The notes under the pieces were generated by a model. It ran no database searches and was not told the DNA's origin. It worked only from the letters and a program-made list of their open reading frames with translations. 64,000 nucleotides of DNA from NCBI RefSeq assembly GCF_014203735.1, contig NZ_JACHJQ010000004.1, positions 682,001-746,000 of the forward strand. The letters are read 5' to 3'. Below, piece after piece: positions 30,691 through 39,921 of this stretch. Position 1 is the first letter of the stretch, and every line of letters begins with the position of its first letter. The position numbers and the translations under genes are program-made. This DNA comes from Actinophytocola algeriensis (lineage in GTDB: Bacteria > Actinomycetota > Actinomycetes > Mycobacteriales > Pseudonocardiaceae).

Positions 30691-31641
30691 TCATGCGCGG
30701 TATGCCGCCCACTGGTTCTTCATGCGGGTCTTCTGGCCCTGGGTGAACTGGTTGTAGCAGCTGTCGTAGGAGTAGTCCATGTAGTTGTGGATCGGGTCGA
30801 CGCCCGCCGCGGGGCAGGTGTCCTTGCCCGCCGGGCAGCCCGAGGTCGACGTGCGCTGCGCCGGGGTGTCGGAGACCTGGTCGTTGCTGGCGCTGCAGCC
30901 GCCCTGGAAGGTGTGGTACAGCCCCAGCCAGTGGCCGGTCTCGTGCGACGCGGTCTTGCCGAGGTTGAAGTTGGCGATGTTGCCGCCCGGCACGGAGCCG
31001 TACTGGATCACGACGCCGTCCAGCTCCGGGTCCGCGGCGTACCAGGACGGGAAGGTCGCGAAGCCGAGGTAGCTCGTGTTCGTGGACCAGATGTTCAGCA
31101 CGCCCGCGTCGCCCTCGCGGGTGGCGCTCTTCATGGCGGCCTCGACCGACGGGCTGTCGACGTTGTTGAACCAGTTGGTGTTGGTCCACCGGCGGGTCGC
31201 CTGGAGGGTGAACTGGAACTCGGTGTTCGCCGCGGCCGATGACTCGCCGCCCGCGAAGTTCTGGTTCATCTCGGTGATCTGCTGGTTGATCTGCGTGTTG
31301 GTGACGTTGCCAGCGCCGCCGGAGGCGGTGACGACGTGGAACACGACCGGGACCGTGGTGACGGCCTGGATCTCGATACCGCGCCTGCTTGCCAGGCGGG
31401 CCGTCATCTCCTTCTCGGCGGCGGCGACCTCCGCGTGGGACATCTCGTTGCGCTCGTGCTTGTGCTCGCCGGGGCGAACGCGCGCGGCCGAGCCCTCGTC
31501 GGTCGCGCATTCGACGCCGCTGACGTCGGAGTGGGCAGTGGTCGCGGCCGCTCCGGCGTCAGCGGCCGCGGGCAGCACGGCGAACGCGGACGCGGACATG
31601 GCGAACGCCGCCAGCAGGACGGCGGTTCTTCTCGGGGACAT
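30691..31641 (-). CDS. Secreted zinc metalloprotease, M43 (pappalysin-like) family
   Basis: A 316-residue exported protease. A Sec signal peptide (RTAVLLAAFAMSASAFAVLPAAADA) is followed by a propeptide-like stretch with HKHERNEMSHAEVAAAEKEM. The catalytic motif is ASHETGHWLGLYHTF, an HExxHxxGxxH metzincin site, and the Met-turn is HNYMDYSYDSC. Cysteines are concentrated around GGCSASNDQ and CPAGKDTCP, as in the family. It lies between glgE and treS, both cytoplasmic glycogen enzymes, to which it has no evident functional link. Confidence 0.92.
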   Translation of the reverse strand: MSPRRTAVLLAAFAMSASAFAVLPAAADAGAAATTAHSDVSGVECATDEGSAARVRPGEHKHERNEMSHAEVAAAEKEMTARLASRRGIEIQAVTTVPVVFHVVTASGGAGNVTNTQINQQITEMNQNFAGGESSAAANTEFQFTLQATRRWTNTNWFNNVDSPSVEAAMKSATREGDAGVLNIWSTNTSYLGFATFPSWYAADPELDGVVIQYGSVPGGNIANFNLGKTASHETGHWLGLYHTFQGGCSASNDQVSDTPAQRTSTSGCPAGKDTCPAAGVDPIHNYMDYSYDSCYNQFTQGQKTRMKNQWAAYRA

Positions 31642-31753
31642 ACGGGTACCTCTCAGCAGGGGGCGTGACCCCTGTGCACGTCACGCCATGCTTCGGACCG
31701 TACGTCCTACCCCACTTCCGTCAAAGGTGTTGCCATTTACCGGTTTCCGGGTT

Positions 31754-33721
31754 TCAGCGCGTCACGGACAAGATGTGCGAAACCGCCTGAACCGGGTCGA
31801 GACGGACGTAGTTCGCCTGGCTCCACTCGAACGTCGAGCCGGTGACCTCGTCGTGGACGACGATGGTGTCCGACCAGTCGCGGCCGATGGCGGGCAGGTC
31901 GAGGTAGACCATGCCCTCCTGCGGGTGCTCGGGGTCCAGGTTCACGACCACGATCACGGTGTCACCGGTCGCCGGGTCGCGCTTCGAGTACGCGAGCAGG
32001 GCGTCGTTCTGCGTGTCGTGGAAGTGCAGCGTCCGCAGCTGCTGCAGCGCGGGGTGCGCGGCGCGGATCGCGTTGAGCCGCGTCAGCCACGGCTCCAGCG
32101 ACCGGCCCTCGGCCAGCGCCTGGTCGAAGTCACGCGGCCGCAGCTCGTACTTCTCCGAGTTCAGGTACTCCTCGGACCCCTCGCGCACGGCCTCGTGCTC
32201 GAACAGCTCGAAGCCGGAGTACACGCCCCAGCTCGGCGAGTACGTTGCCGCGAGCACCGCGCGGATCGAGAACATCGCCGTGCCGCCGTACTGCAGCGAC
32301 GCGTGCAGGATGTCCGGCGTGTTCACGAACAGGTTCGGCCTGCCCTCGTCCGCCCGCGCCACGATCTCCTGACCGAACTCGATCAGCTCGGACTTGAAGG
32401 TGCGCCACGTGAAGTAGGTGTAGGACTGGGTGAACCCGAGCCGCGCGAGACCGTACAGCCGGGCGCGCCGCGTGAACGCCTCCGACAGGAACAGCACGTC
32501 CGGTTCGAGCGCCTTGACCTGGTGGATCAGCCAGTGCCAGAAGTTCGGCGGCTTGGTGTGCGGGTTGTCCACCCGGAAGATCCGCACTCCGTGGTTGACC
32601 CAGTGCATGACCACGCGGAGCACCTCCGCGTAGATGCCCTCGGGGTCGTTGTCGAAGTTCAGCGGGTAGATGTCCTGGTACTTCTTCGGCGGGTTCTCCG
32701 CGTACGCGATCGACCCGTCCGGCCGCGTGGTGAACCACTCCGGGTGCGAGGTGACCCACGGGTGGTCCGGCGCGCACTGCAGCGCCAGGTCGAGCGCGAC
32801 CTCCATGCCCAGCTCGTTGCACCGCGCCACGAACCGGTCGAAGTCCTCGATCGTGCCCAGCTCGGGGTGGATCGCGTCGTGGCCGCCCTCGGCGGAGCCG
32901 ATGGCCCACGTCGACCCGACGTCCTCCGGCACGGAGATGACGCTGTTGTTAGGGCCCTTGCGGTTGACGGCCCCGATGGGGTGGATCGGCGGCAGGTACA
33001 CGACGTCGAAACCCATGCGGGCCACGCGGTCCAGCTGCTTGATCGCGGTGTCGAACGTGCCGTGCACCGGCTTGCCGGACTCGTCGAGCCCGCCGGTGGA
33101 GCGCGGGAAGAACTCGTACCAGGAGCCGTACAGCGCCTTCGGGCGGTCGACCCACACCTGGTACTTGCGGCCGCGGGTGACGAGGTCACGCAGCGGGTGG
33201 GCGTGCATGTACCGCTGGATCGGCTCGGCCAGCGCCTCCGCGATGCGGCCGGGCAGCGGGCGGTCGGTGTCGCGCAGCGCGGCCGCGGCGGACACGAGCA
33301 TCGCGCGCTCGCCGTTGTGCGGGAAGCGGCGGGCGGCGCGGTCGAGCAGCAGCGCGCCGTTCTCGAGGTCGTTGGCCAGCTCCTCCGCGGTCTGCGCGGC
33401 GCCGACCTTCACCTCGACGGCGTGGCGCCACGTCGCCCACGGATCGCTCCACGCGTCGATGCGGTAGGTCCACATGCCGGTCGCGTCGGGACAGATGTGC
33501 GCGACCCAGGTGTCGTCGTTGGGGTCGTCCACCGCCATGCGGGTGAGGCGTTCACCCTTGTCGTGTGGCCCTCGCCACACCACGGTGGCGGCCACGGCGT
33601 CGTGGCCTTCCCGCCACACGGTGGCGTGCACGGGGATGTGCTCGCCGACCACCGCCTTCGATGGATAGCGGCCACAGCTGATAACCGGGGAAACGTCGTC
33701 GATGCCTAGGCGGCCACTCAC
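31754..33721 (-). CDS. glgE: Alpha-1,4-glucan:maltose-1-phosphate maltosyltransferase
   Basis: A 655-residue GH13_3 enzyme that adds maltosyl units from maltose-1-phosphate to linear glucans. Diagnostic segments are [18 protein letters not shown] in the N-terminal domain, [13 protein letters not shown], the nucleophile region [17 protein letters not shown], acid/base [11 protein letters not shown] and the later RNHP-equivalent [18 protein letters not shown] 33721 is chosen because GGAGGGG lies upstream; a further upstream extension would run through the divergent promoter. It is divergent from glgP with a 123-bp gap. Confidence 0.96.
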   Translation of the reverse strand: MSGRLGIDDVSPVISCGRYPSKAVVGEHIPVHATVWREGHDAVAATVVWRGPHDKGERLTRMAVDDPNDDTWVAHICPDATGMWTYRIDAWSDPWATWRHAVEVKVGAAQTAEELANDLENGALLLDRAARRFPHNGERAMLVSAAAALRDTDRPLPGRIAEALAEPIQRYMHAHPLRDLVTRGRKYQVWVDRPKALYGSWYEFFPRSTGGLDESGKPVHGTFDTAIKQLDRVARMGFDVVYLPPIHPIGAVNRKGPNNSVISVPEDVGSTWAIGSAEGGHDAIHPELGTIEDFDRFVARCNELGMEVALDLALQCAPDHPWVTSHPEWFTTRPDGSIAYAENPPKKYQDIYPLNFDNDPEGIYAEVLRVVMHWVNHGVRIFRVDNPHTKPPNFWHWLIHQVKALEPDVLFLSEAFTRRARLYGLARLGFTQSYTYFTWRTFKSELIEFGQEIVARADEGRPNLFVNTPDILHASLQYGGTAMFSIRAVLAATYSPSWGVYSGFELFEHEAVREGSEEYLNSEKYELRPRDFDQALAEGRSLEPWLTRLNAIRAAHPALQQLRTLHFHDTQNDALLAYSKRDPATGDTVIVVVNLDPEHPQEGMVYLDLPAIGRDWSDTIVVHDEVTGSTFEWSQANYVRLDPVQAVSHILSVTR

Positions 33722-33830
33722 CGGGCAAGCCCCTCCCGCACGGTCCTTCGGTTGATATTGAGAAGTGTGCCCGGTCCCACGTTCGACCACACCCCCGCCC
33801 CGCACCTGATTTTCCGTCGGGGGTGCCCGC

Positions 33831-33847
33831 TAGGGTCGGTCGGCGTG
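33831..33847 (+). promoter_or_regulatory. Leaderless-type -10 box of glgP
   Basis: TAGGGT (33831-33836) is followed by 8 nt and GTG 33845. No ribosome site is visible between them. This lies in the divergent glgE-glgP control region. Confidence 0.5.
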
Positions 33848-36349
33848 AAAGCTGTACGCCGCTTTACCGTGCGCGCCGGTCTGCCCGAGTCGCTCGCCGA
33901 GCTGGAAACGCTCGCGACCAACCTCCGGTGGACCTGGCACCCGCACACGCAGGATCTGTTCGCCACCATCGACCAGGGCATATGGGACCGTCTCGGCGAC
34001 CCGCTGCGCCTGCTCGCCGAGGTGCCCGCGAGCCGTCTCGAGCAACTGGCGGACGACGAGTCGTTCCGCCACCGCCTCGGCGAGGCGTCCGGCGACCTGC
34101 GCCGCTACCTCTCCGAGCCGAGGTGGTACCAACAGCGCCGTTCGGAGCTGTCGGGCAGGGGCCGGATGGCGGAGTCGATCGCGTACTTCTCGATGGAGTT
34201 CGGGGTCACCGAGGCGCTGCCGAACTACTCCGGCGGTCTCGGGGTGCTCGCGGGTGACCACCTGAAGGCGGCGTCCGACCTTGGCGTTCCCCTGATCGGT
34301 GTCGGGCTCCTGTATCGGTCGGGGTACTTCCGGCAGTCGCTGTCACTCGACGGGTGGCAAATCGAGCACTATCCGGTACTCGATCCGAACGGGCTGCCGC
34401 TGTCGCCGCTCGTGGAGCCGTCCGGCGCGCCGATCCTCGTGCACGTCGCGATGCCGGGTGGCCGGGTGCTGCGGGCCAGGATCTGGAAGGCGCAGGTCGG
34501 CCGCGTGCCGTTGTTGCTGCTCGACTCCGACGTGGACGGCAACGACGACGACCTGCGCGGTGTCACCGACCGCCTGTACGGCGGCGACCAGAACCACCGC
34601 ATCCGCCAGGAGATCCTGGCCGGCGTCGGTGGCGTGCGCGCCGTGCGCACCTACTGCGAGCTGACCGGGCACCCGCAGCCCGAGGTGTTCCACATGAACG
34701 AGGGCCACGCCGGCTTCCTCGGCCTGGAGCGCCTGCGTGAGCTGATGTCGGCGCACCAGCTGTCGTTCGACGAGGCGCTGTCCGCGGTCCGCTCCGGCAC
34801 GGTCTTCACCACGCACACCCCGGTCCCGGCCGGCATCGACCGGTTCCCGGTGGACCTGGTGCAGCACTACTTCGGCGACGGCGCGCTGCTGCCGGACGTC
34901 GACCTGCGCCGCGTCCTCGCGCTCGGCGCGGAGGACAACCCCGGCATGTTCAACATGGCGCACATGGGCCTGCGGCTCGGGCAGCGCGCCAACGGCGTGT
35001 CGAAGCTGCACGGGCAGGTCAGCCGCGAGATGTTCGGCGGGCTGTGGCCGGGCTTCGACACCGAGGAGGTGCCGATCACGTCGGTCACCAACGGCGTGCA
35101 CGGGCCGACGTGGACCGCGCGGGAGATGGCCAGGGTCGGCACGGACCTCGACGACCACGGCCTGTGGCAGCTGCGCTGCGACCTGCGCAAGCTGCTGGTC
35201 ACCGAGGTTCGGCGGCGGGTGCGGGAGGCGTGGCTGCAGCGCGGCGCGTCGCCGCTGGAGCTGGCGTGGACCGACACGGTGTTCGACCCGGACGTGCTGA
35301 CCGTCGGGTTCGCGCGGCGCGTGCCGACGTACAAGCGCCTCACGCTGATGCTGCGCGACCACGACCGCCTGCGTGCGCTGTTGCTCGACCCGGACCGGCC
35401 CGCGCAGCTGGTGGTGGCCGGCAAGTCGCACCCGGCCGACGACGGCGGCAAGGCGCTGATCCAGCAGATCGTCCGGTTCGCTGACGAGCACGACGTGCGG
35501 CACCGGATCGTGTTCCTGCCCGACTACGACATGTCGATGGCGCGGTACCTGTACTGGGGCTGCGACGTGTGGCTGAACAACCCGACCCGCCCGCTCGAGG
35601 CGTGCGGCACCTCCGGCATGAAGTCGGCGCTGAACGGCGGGCTGAACCTGTCGATCCGCGACGGCTGGTGGGACGAGTTCTACGACGGCTCCAACGGCTG
35701 GGCGATCCCGACCGCCGACGGCGTGTCCGACCCGCTGCGCCGCGACGACCTGGAGGCGGCGGCGCTGTACGAGCTGCTGGGCTCGCAGGTGGCGCCGCTG
35801 TTCTACGACCGGACCGACGGCGTGCCGAAGCAGTGGCTCGCGATGGTGCGGCACACGCTGTCGTCGCTCGGCCCGCAGGTCCAGGCGTCGCGGATGGTCG
35901 AGGAGTACGTCGAGCGGCAGTACACCCCTGCGGCGACCGCCGTGGAGCTGGCCGACGCGGAGGGTTTCCGCGCGGCACGGGAGCTGGCGGCCTACCGCGA
36001 GCGGCTGTCGGGTTCGTGGCCGCACGTGCGGGTCACGTCGTGCGACCTGTCGCTGAACGGTTCGGACACGCCGGTGCTCGGTGAGCGGGTGGCGGTGCGG
36101 GCGTCGGTCGACCTGGCCGGGTTGTCCACTTCGGACGTCCAGGTGCAGGCGGTGATCGGCCGCGTCTCCGACAGCGACGAGCTGTTCGACGTGGTGACCG
36201 TACCGATGACCCCGGACGGCGACGGCCGGTACGCGGCGGAGGTGTCACTGCCACACGCGGGCGCACTGGGCGTCACGGCCCGCGTCCTGCCGAACCACGA
36301 ACTGCTGGCAAGCCCCGTCGAGCTGGGCCGGGTAGTCCTGGCGAACTGA
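33845..36349 (+). CDS. glgP: Alpha-glucan phosphorylase (GT35, DUF3417-containing)
   Basis: An 834-residue phosphorylase that releases glucose-1-phosphate from alpha-1,4-glucan. The N-terminal DUF3417 part (FTVRAGLPESLAELETLATN, LRWTWHPHTQDLF) identifies the compact actinobacterial type. Catalytic parts include YFSMEFGVTEALPNYSGGLG, FHMNEGHAGFLGLERL, and the pyridoxal phosphate lysine in EACGTSGMKSALNGGLNLSI. The C-terminal 90 residues form a beta-rich extension. It is transcribed away from glgE, so synthesis and breakdown share a control region. Confidence 0.95.
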   Translation: MKAVRRFTVRAGLPESLAELETLATNLRWTWHPHTQDLFATIDQGIWDRLGDPLRLLAEVPASRLEQLADDESFRHRLGEASGDLRRYLSEPRWYQQRRSELSGRGRMAESIAYFSMEFGVTEALPNYSGGLGVLAGDHLKAASDLGVPLIGVGLLYRSGYFRQSLSLDGWQIEHYPVLDPNGLPLSPLVEPSGAPILVHVAMPGGRVLRARIWKAQVGRVPLLLLDSDVDGNDDDLRGVTDRLYGGDQNHRIRQEILAGVGGVRAVRTYCELTGHPQPEVFHMNEGHAGFLGLERLRELMSAHQLSFDEALSAVRSGTVFTTHTPVPAGIDRFPVDLVQHYFGDGALLPDVDLRRVLALGAEDNPGMFNMAHMGLRLGQRANGVSKLHGQVSREMFGGLWPGFDTEEVPITSVTNGVHGPTWTAREMARVGTDLDDHGLWQLRCDLRKLLVTEVRRRVREAWLQRGASPLELAWTDTVFDPDVLTVGFARRVPTYKRLTLMLRDHDRLRALLLDPDRPAQLVVAGKSHPADDGGKALIQQIVRFADEHDVRHRIVFLPDYDMSMARYLYWGCDVWLNNPTRPLEACGTSGMKSALNGGLNLSIRDGWWDEFYDGSNGWAIPTADGVSDPLRRDDLEAAALYELLGSQVAPLFYDRTDGVPKQWLAMVRHTLSSLGPQVQASRMVEEYVERQYTPAATAVELADAEGFRAARELAAYRERLSGSWPHVRVTSCDLSLNGSDTPVLGERVAVRASVDLAGLSTSDVQVQAVIGRVSDSDELFDVVTVPMTPDGDGRYAAEVSLPHAGALGVTARVLPNHELLASPVELGRVVLAN

Positions 36350-36428
36350 CCCGGCCCGGTTGCGCGCAGCGCCCGCACTCATGCGCGGGATGCCCCGAAA
36401 GACGCTGTCGAGACAGCCGCGATGCCAC

Positions 36429-36472
36429 GAAAGGCCCCTTCGGGACACTCAACGTCCCGAAGGGGCCTTTTC
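36429..36472. terminator. Bidirectional rho-independent terminator, second copy
   Basis: Identical in stem and loop to the terminator at 18464-18507. It ends glgP transcription and possibly the convergent transcript. Confidence 0.85.
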
Positions 36473-36485
36473 GCTGCGCCCGGTG

Positions 36486-36652
36486 CGATGAAGGGCCCCT
36501 TCGTAACGTCCGGCGTGATGAAGGACCCCTTCGTTGCGCTCACCGTGATGAAGGGCCCCTTCGTTGCGTCCGGTGATGAAGGGCCCCTTCGTTGCGCTCA
36601 CCGTGATGAAGGACCCCTTCGTTACGCCCGGTGTGATGAAGGGCCCCTTCAT
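36486..36652. repeat. Six-unit palindromic repeat array, second copy
   Basis: Units beginning at 36486, 36516, 36546, 36574, 36604 and 36634 have the same GATGAAGGNCCCCTTC core as the 18.5-kb array; one interval is 28 rather than 30 bp. The order of spacer variants differs from the first array, so the units have diverged or expanded separately. Confidence 0.9.
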
Positions 36653-36759
36653 GGCAGGCAGACCCGCCCAAACGTAACCAAACAACCCCGCCACCCCGGA
36701 GACCTGCCCGTCCGGCGAGGACGAACCACACCACCGAAGCGAACACAACGAGGAGAGCG

Positions 36760-37866
36760 TCAGCCGGCCACCTCGAGGCGAGTCCGGGTGGTGGCCACCC
36801 GAGGCCACCACCCCGCCAGTTTCTCCGCCTCGGTCAGCACCTGCCTGGCCATGCGGTTGTCGCCGGCCGCCATGTGAGCCCGAGCCAGCGTGGCGAGGTC
36901 GTCAGCACGGCCGAGGGCGTCGTCGGCGGTGCTCGCGGACAGCTGCGCCAGCGTGATCGCGTCCTTCGCGTCCCCGCGCAACAGCGCGACCATCGCCCGG
37001 GCGCCGTTGAGCCGGTGGCTGGGATAACCGAGCGCGGCCGCGTTCTCGATGGCCCGGCTCGCCGTGGTCAGGCCGGTCTCGCTGTCCAGCTGCCCGGACT
37101 CGACCGTCGCGCACGTGAGGCCCGCCAGCACGGCGTACGCACCCGGATCGGGGTCGGTGGTCAGCCGCACCGCGAGCACCACGGCCTCGGCGTACCGGCC
37201 CTGCGCGGCCAGCACCCGGATCCGCGCGGCCAGCGCGGACCGCAGCCCTGGGTGCCGCACCCGCAGCTGCGCCGCCGCCGTCTCCGCGGCCGCGATGTCA
37301 CCGGCCTGCGCCGCGCGCACGGCCCGGTCCACCAGCGGCGCCGCCTTCCCGGCACCCGAGTACGGCAGCCGGAACAACAGCCAGCCGGTGGACGTGGTGG
37401 TGGCGGTCCGCTTCGGGACGAGCGACACCGCGAGCGACGCGACGGCCGCCGCCGCGAAACCTGTGGTGAACGGCCCGTCCGCGAGCGCGACCGCGCAGAC
37501 CGCGGGCACCGCCTCGGCCGCCAGCCCGCACAGTGCGACCGCCCGGATCCGGCCCGCCGTCGTGGCCCGCACCGACACCGACAGGATGATCGGCACCGCA
37601 CGCAGCGTCACGATCCGGTGCGGGGTCGGCCAGTCCGCGACCCGGGGCCCGGTGCCGATCACGAGCCGGCGCAGCGTCACCCCGGGCACCAGCACGCTCG
37701 CCAGCAGCCCGGCCTGGCTCGCGACGACCGCGACGAGCCCGCCGGTCAGCGCGCCGACCAGCCCGGTGACCACGTCGGGGCGCGTCAGCACGACGACGGC
37801 GGCGACGGTCGCCACCGTCGCGAGGCCGCCGGGCCGGAGCAGAACGTGAGCAACCCGCACGTCCAC
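36760..37866 (-). CDS. Membrane protein with C-terminal TPR-like region
   Basis: A 368-residue protein I do not recognise. Residues 1-155 hold about four to five hydrophobic segments (LATVATVAAVVVLT, GGLVAVVASQAGLLASVLV, AVCAVALADGPFTTGFAAAAV). Residues about 175-365 are Ala-rich helical pairs resembling tetratricopeptide repeats (AAQAGDIAAAETAAAQLRVR, QGRYAEAVVLAVRLTTDPD). The layout resembles membrane-anchored scaffold proteins of actinobacteria. The start appears to be GTG 37866. It is convergent with glgP and divergent from the reductase gene. Confidence 0.72.
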   Translation of the reverse strand: MDVRVAHVLLRPGGLATVATVAAVVVLTRPDVVTGLVGALTGGLVAVVASQAGLLASVLVPGVTLRRLVIGTGPRVADWPTPHRIVTLRAVPIILSVSVRATTAGRIRAVALCGLAAEAVPAVCAVALADGPFTTGFAAAAVASLAVSLVPKRTATTTSTGWLLFRLPYSGAGKAAPLVDRAVRAAQAGDIAAAETAAAQLRVRHPGLRSALAARIRVLAAQGRYAEAVVLAVRLTTDPDPGAYAVLAGLTCATVESGQLDSETGLTTASRAIENAAALGYPSHRLNGARAMVALLRGDAKDAITLAQLSASTADDALGRADDLATLARAHMAAGDNRMARQVLTEAEKLAGWWPRVATTRTRLEVAG

Positions 37867-37982
37867 AGACGCTACGCGGCGGACGCACCACGCCCACTGT
37901 CTTCATGGACAGCCGAAAGGGCAGCCGCGATGAGTTCCGCCACTCCGGGTGGTCTACCTGGCAGGACTCGAAGGAGGAAACG

Positions 37983-38525
37983 ATGGCCAAGGTTCTCGTC
38001 TACGCCAGCATGTCGCTCGACGGTTACATCGCGGGCCCGGACGTGTCCCACGATCACCCGATGGGTGTCGGCGGCGAGCAGCTGCACACCTGGATGTTCA
38101 CCGACACGACCCCGGCCGACCACGCGGTCGCCGAGCGTATCCGCGCCGAGGCGGGTGCGGTGGTCGTGGGCAGGCGGACGTTCGACATCGGGCTCGACCA
38201 CTGGCACGACACCCCGTACCCGGCGCCGGCCTTCGTGCTCACGCACCGGCCGCTCCCGGACCTGCCCCAGCGCAGCGGCACGTTCTCGTTCGTGACCGAC
38301 CTGGCGGAGGCCGTCGAACGCGCGAAGGTGGCGGCGGGGGACCGGACGGTGCTGCTCATGGGTGCCGACGTGAAGCGGCAGGCGCTGGCGGCAGGCCTGG
38401 TGGACGAGGTGATGATCAGCCTGGTGCCGGTCCTGCTCGGCGGCGGCGCGAAGCTGTTCGACGGCCTGCCCGCGATGACGTTCACCGGCACGGTGACCCA
38501 CCCCCGTTTCTCCGTGAAGCACTGA
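37983..38525 (+). CDS. Dihydrofolate reductase family protein (RibD C-terminal-like)
   Basis: A 180-residue protein with the DHFR/RibD-C fold: MAKVLVYASMSLDGYIAGPD at the N-terminus, VVVGRRTFDIGLDHW in the middle, the nucleotide-binding LLMGADVKRQALAAGLVDEV, and the conserved end LVPVLLGGGAKLFDGL. It is not a true dihydrofolate reductase but one of the YwjB/YyaP-like reductases of unknown substrate that use NADPH. GGAGG lies 6 nt before the ATG. It stands alone between two unrelated genes. Confidence 0.85.
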   Translation: MAKVLVYASMSLDGYIAGPDVSHDHPMGVGGEQLHTWMFTDTTPADHAVAERIRAEAGAVVVGRRTFDIGLDHWHDTPYPAPAFVLTHRPLPDLPQRSGTFSFVTDLAEAVERAKVAAGDRTVLLMGADVKRQALAAGLVDEVMISLVPVLLGGGAKLFDGLPAMTFTGTVTHPRFSVKH

Positions 38526-38555
38526 CAGAAAGCGGTCGCCGCGACGCTGACACCG

Positions 38556-38855
38556 GTGCTCCAGCAGTTCGGCGAGAACGGGCGGCGGGCGGTCCTCGAC
38601 TACCAGCGAACCGACGCGGAGGCCGCGAACGAGCTCAGGAAGGGACAACGCGTCCCGGTTCGCGGCCTCGGTCGCCGACACGAAGACCGTGACTACGTGA
38701 TGCACGGCCACACGGAGCCCGCCGACGACGTGGCGGTCCGGATCGGGATCGAGCTGCGGGAGCCGTACGACCCTGGCGAACTGCGGCCCGAGCACATCGA
38801 GCAGGCCATCGAACGGCACCGCGCCGAGCTGGAGCAGACCGGGATGATCAGGTGA
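38556..38855 (+). CDS. Small hypothetical protein
   Basis: A 99-residue open frame from GTG 38556. The translation is hydrophilic, rich in Arg, Glu and Asp (AEAANELRKGQRVPVRGLGR, then HIEQAIERHRAELEQTGMIR). Codon third positions are G/C rich, as in real genes nearby. It begins 30 bp after the reductase stop and ends overlapping the convergent rhodanese stop by 8 bp. No family is recognised and no ribosome site is clear, so it may be a fragment. Confidence 0.45.
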   Translation: MLQQFGENGRRAVLDYQRTDAEAANELRKGQRVPVRGLGRRHEDRDYVMHGHTEPADDVAVRIGIELREPYDPGELRPEHIEQAIERHRAELEQTGMIR

Positions 38856-39339
38856 CCGCCTGCGTGCCGCCCGCCCGGACGGGCAGGCCGGCGTCGCGGT
38901 AGCCGCGGAAGCCGTCCACCAGGTCGGTGGCCTTCGCGAGACCGAGCGCCTGCAGGTCGCGGGCGGCGAGGCTCGACGCGTAGCCCTCGTTGCAGAAGAC
39001 CACGACCGTGGTGTCCTCGGTGAAGCCGTCGATGCGGTGCTCGCCCGCCGGGTCGAGGCGCCACTCGAGCACGATGCGCTCGATCGGGACCGCGCCCGGG
39101 ATCTCGCCGTCGGCGACCCGGTTGTGCAGCGGGCGGATGTCCACCAGCAGGTGGTCGTCCGGCAGCCGGGCGACGTCGCCGGGCGCGACCCGGTTCAGCC
39201 CGGCGCGAGCCTTCGTCAGCACCTCGTCGACAGCACTGCGCGTCCGATGGTTCGTTCCGCCAGCTCCACCCTGTGCCTGATGGTTCGTTCCGCCAGCTCC
39301 ACCCTGTGCCTGATGGTTCGTTCCGCCAGCTCCACTCAC
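38848..39339 (-). CDS. Rhodanese-like sulfurtransferase with repeated N-terminus
   Basis: A 163-residue protein. The rhodanese domain occupies residues about 50-160 (DDHLLVDIRPLHNRVADGEI), with the active cysteine in VVVFCNEGYASSLAARDL, whose loop CNEGYAS differs from the usual CRxGxR. GTG 39339 overlaps the TGA of the cysteine dioxygenase gene (GTGA). From that start the first 36 residues are three glycine-rich repeats of GGAGGTNHQAQ type encoded by the 33-bp repeat. A start at GTG 39222 would omit them. Both genes act on sulfur: the dioxygenase makes cysteine sulfinate, the rhodanese moves sulfane sulfur. Confidence 0.85.
   Translation of the reverse strand: MSGAGGTNHQAQGGAGGTNHQAQGGAGGTNHRTRSAVDEVLTKARAGLNRVAPGDVARLPDDHLLVDIRPLHNRVADGEIPGAVPIERIVLEWRLDPAGEHRIDGFTEDTTVVVFCNEGYASSLAARDLQALGLAKATDLVDGFRGYRDAGLPVRAGGTQAVT
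39246..39338 (-). repeat. 33-bp tandem junction repeat between cysteine dioxygenase and rhodanese
   Basis: Three units with core GTGGAGCTGGCGGAACGAAC plus CATC occupy 39246-39269, 39279-39302 and 39312-39335. The period is divisible by three. The first base triplet of the element is the dioxygenase TGA. The core is related to the single copy at 9969-9995. Confidence 0.9.
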
Positions 39340-39881
39340 GGTTCCACCGGCTCCTTCCGCAGTTCCTCCAGTGACCGCCGCGGCGGCAGCGGAGGGATGA
39401 CCGCCGGGATGTCCCACAGCGAGGCGTACTCCCTGGTCGGGACGAGCGGCGGCGAGTACGCGTGCACGGTAGCCGCCTTCTCCTTCGTGGTGTTCCACAC
39501 CTGGTGCGCGCGGCCCGCGCCGAACCCGATCGCGTCGCCGGTGCTGTGCGACCGGGTGCCGATCCCGGCGCCCGGGTAGCGGTAGGTCTCCGACAGCGTG
39601 CCGAGCACGACCGAGAACGAGCCGGACGCACCCCCGTGGTCGTGCGGGGCGGTGTGCTGGCCCGGCAGCCACGACAGCAGCCAGACCTCGACCTCCTCGG
39701 TCAGCTCCAGGCGGGACCACCAGCGCTGCGGGCTCGAGAACCGCACCCGCGCGAGCAACTCGTCGCGGAAGGTGGTCCCGATGGTGGACACGAGGTCGCG
39801 CAGCTCGGTCGGGGTCCACAGCGGACCTCGGGGGCGGACCAGGTGTGAGATGGACAGGTCATCCGACAGTGCGGTCGACAC
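39336..39881 (-). CDS. Cysteine dioxygenase (type I)
   Basis: A 181-residue cupin that oxidises cysteine to cysteine sulfinate with non-haem iron. The metal-binding motif is PGQHTAPHDHGGASGSFSVV, with the Glu-equivalent region VLGTLSETYRYPG, and the second cupin motif holds the histidine in GAGRAHQVWN. GTG 39881 follows CGGAG with 8 nt spacing. A 26-codon leader ORF with two cysteine codons ends 40 bp upstream. It is followed without gap by the rhodanese gene. Confidence 0.9.
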   Translation of the reverse strand: MSTALSDDLSISHLVRPRGPLWTPTELRDLVSTIGTTFRDELLARVRFSSPQRWWSRLELTEEVEVWLLSWLPGQHTAPHDHGGASGSFSVVLGTLSETYRYPGAGIGTRSHSTGDAIGFGAGRAHQVWNTTKEKAATVHAYSPPLVPTREYASLWDIPAVIPPLPPRRSLEELRKEPVEP

Positions 39882-39921
39882 GAGGGTGCTCCGGAAGGGT
39901 CGTGTGATCGGGACGCGGGGA

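Larger units (their letters stand above)
36350..36759. repeat. 410-bp composite repeat region, second copy
   Basis: No gene is supported. It repeats the layout at 18.4 kb: GAAAGACGCTGTCGAGACAG (from 36397), a terminator (36429-36472), six palindromic units, then ATGGCAGGCAGACCCGCC and GGAGACCTGCCCGTCCGGCG. It lies between convergent genes, glgP and a membrane/TPR protein gene. Confidence 0.85.

Noticed and set aside
33722-33805. Upstream extension of glgE
   Set aside because: It crosses the divergent control region; GTG 33721 has a strong ribosome site and matches the GlgE N-terminus.
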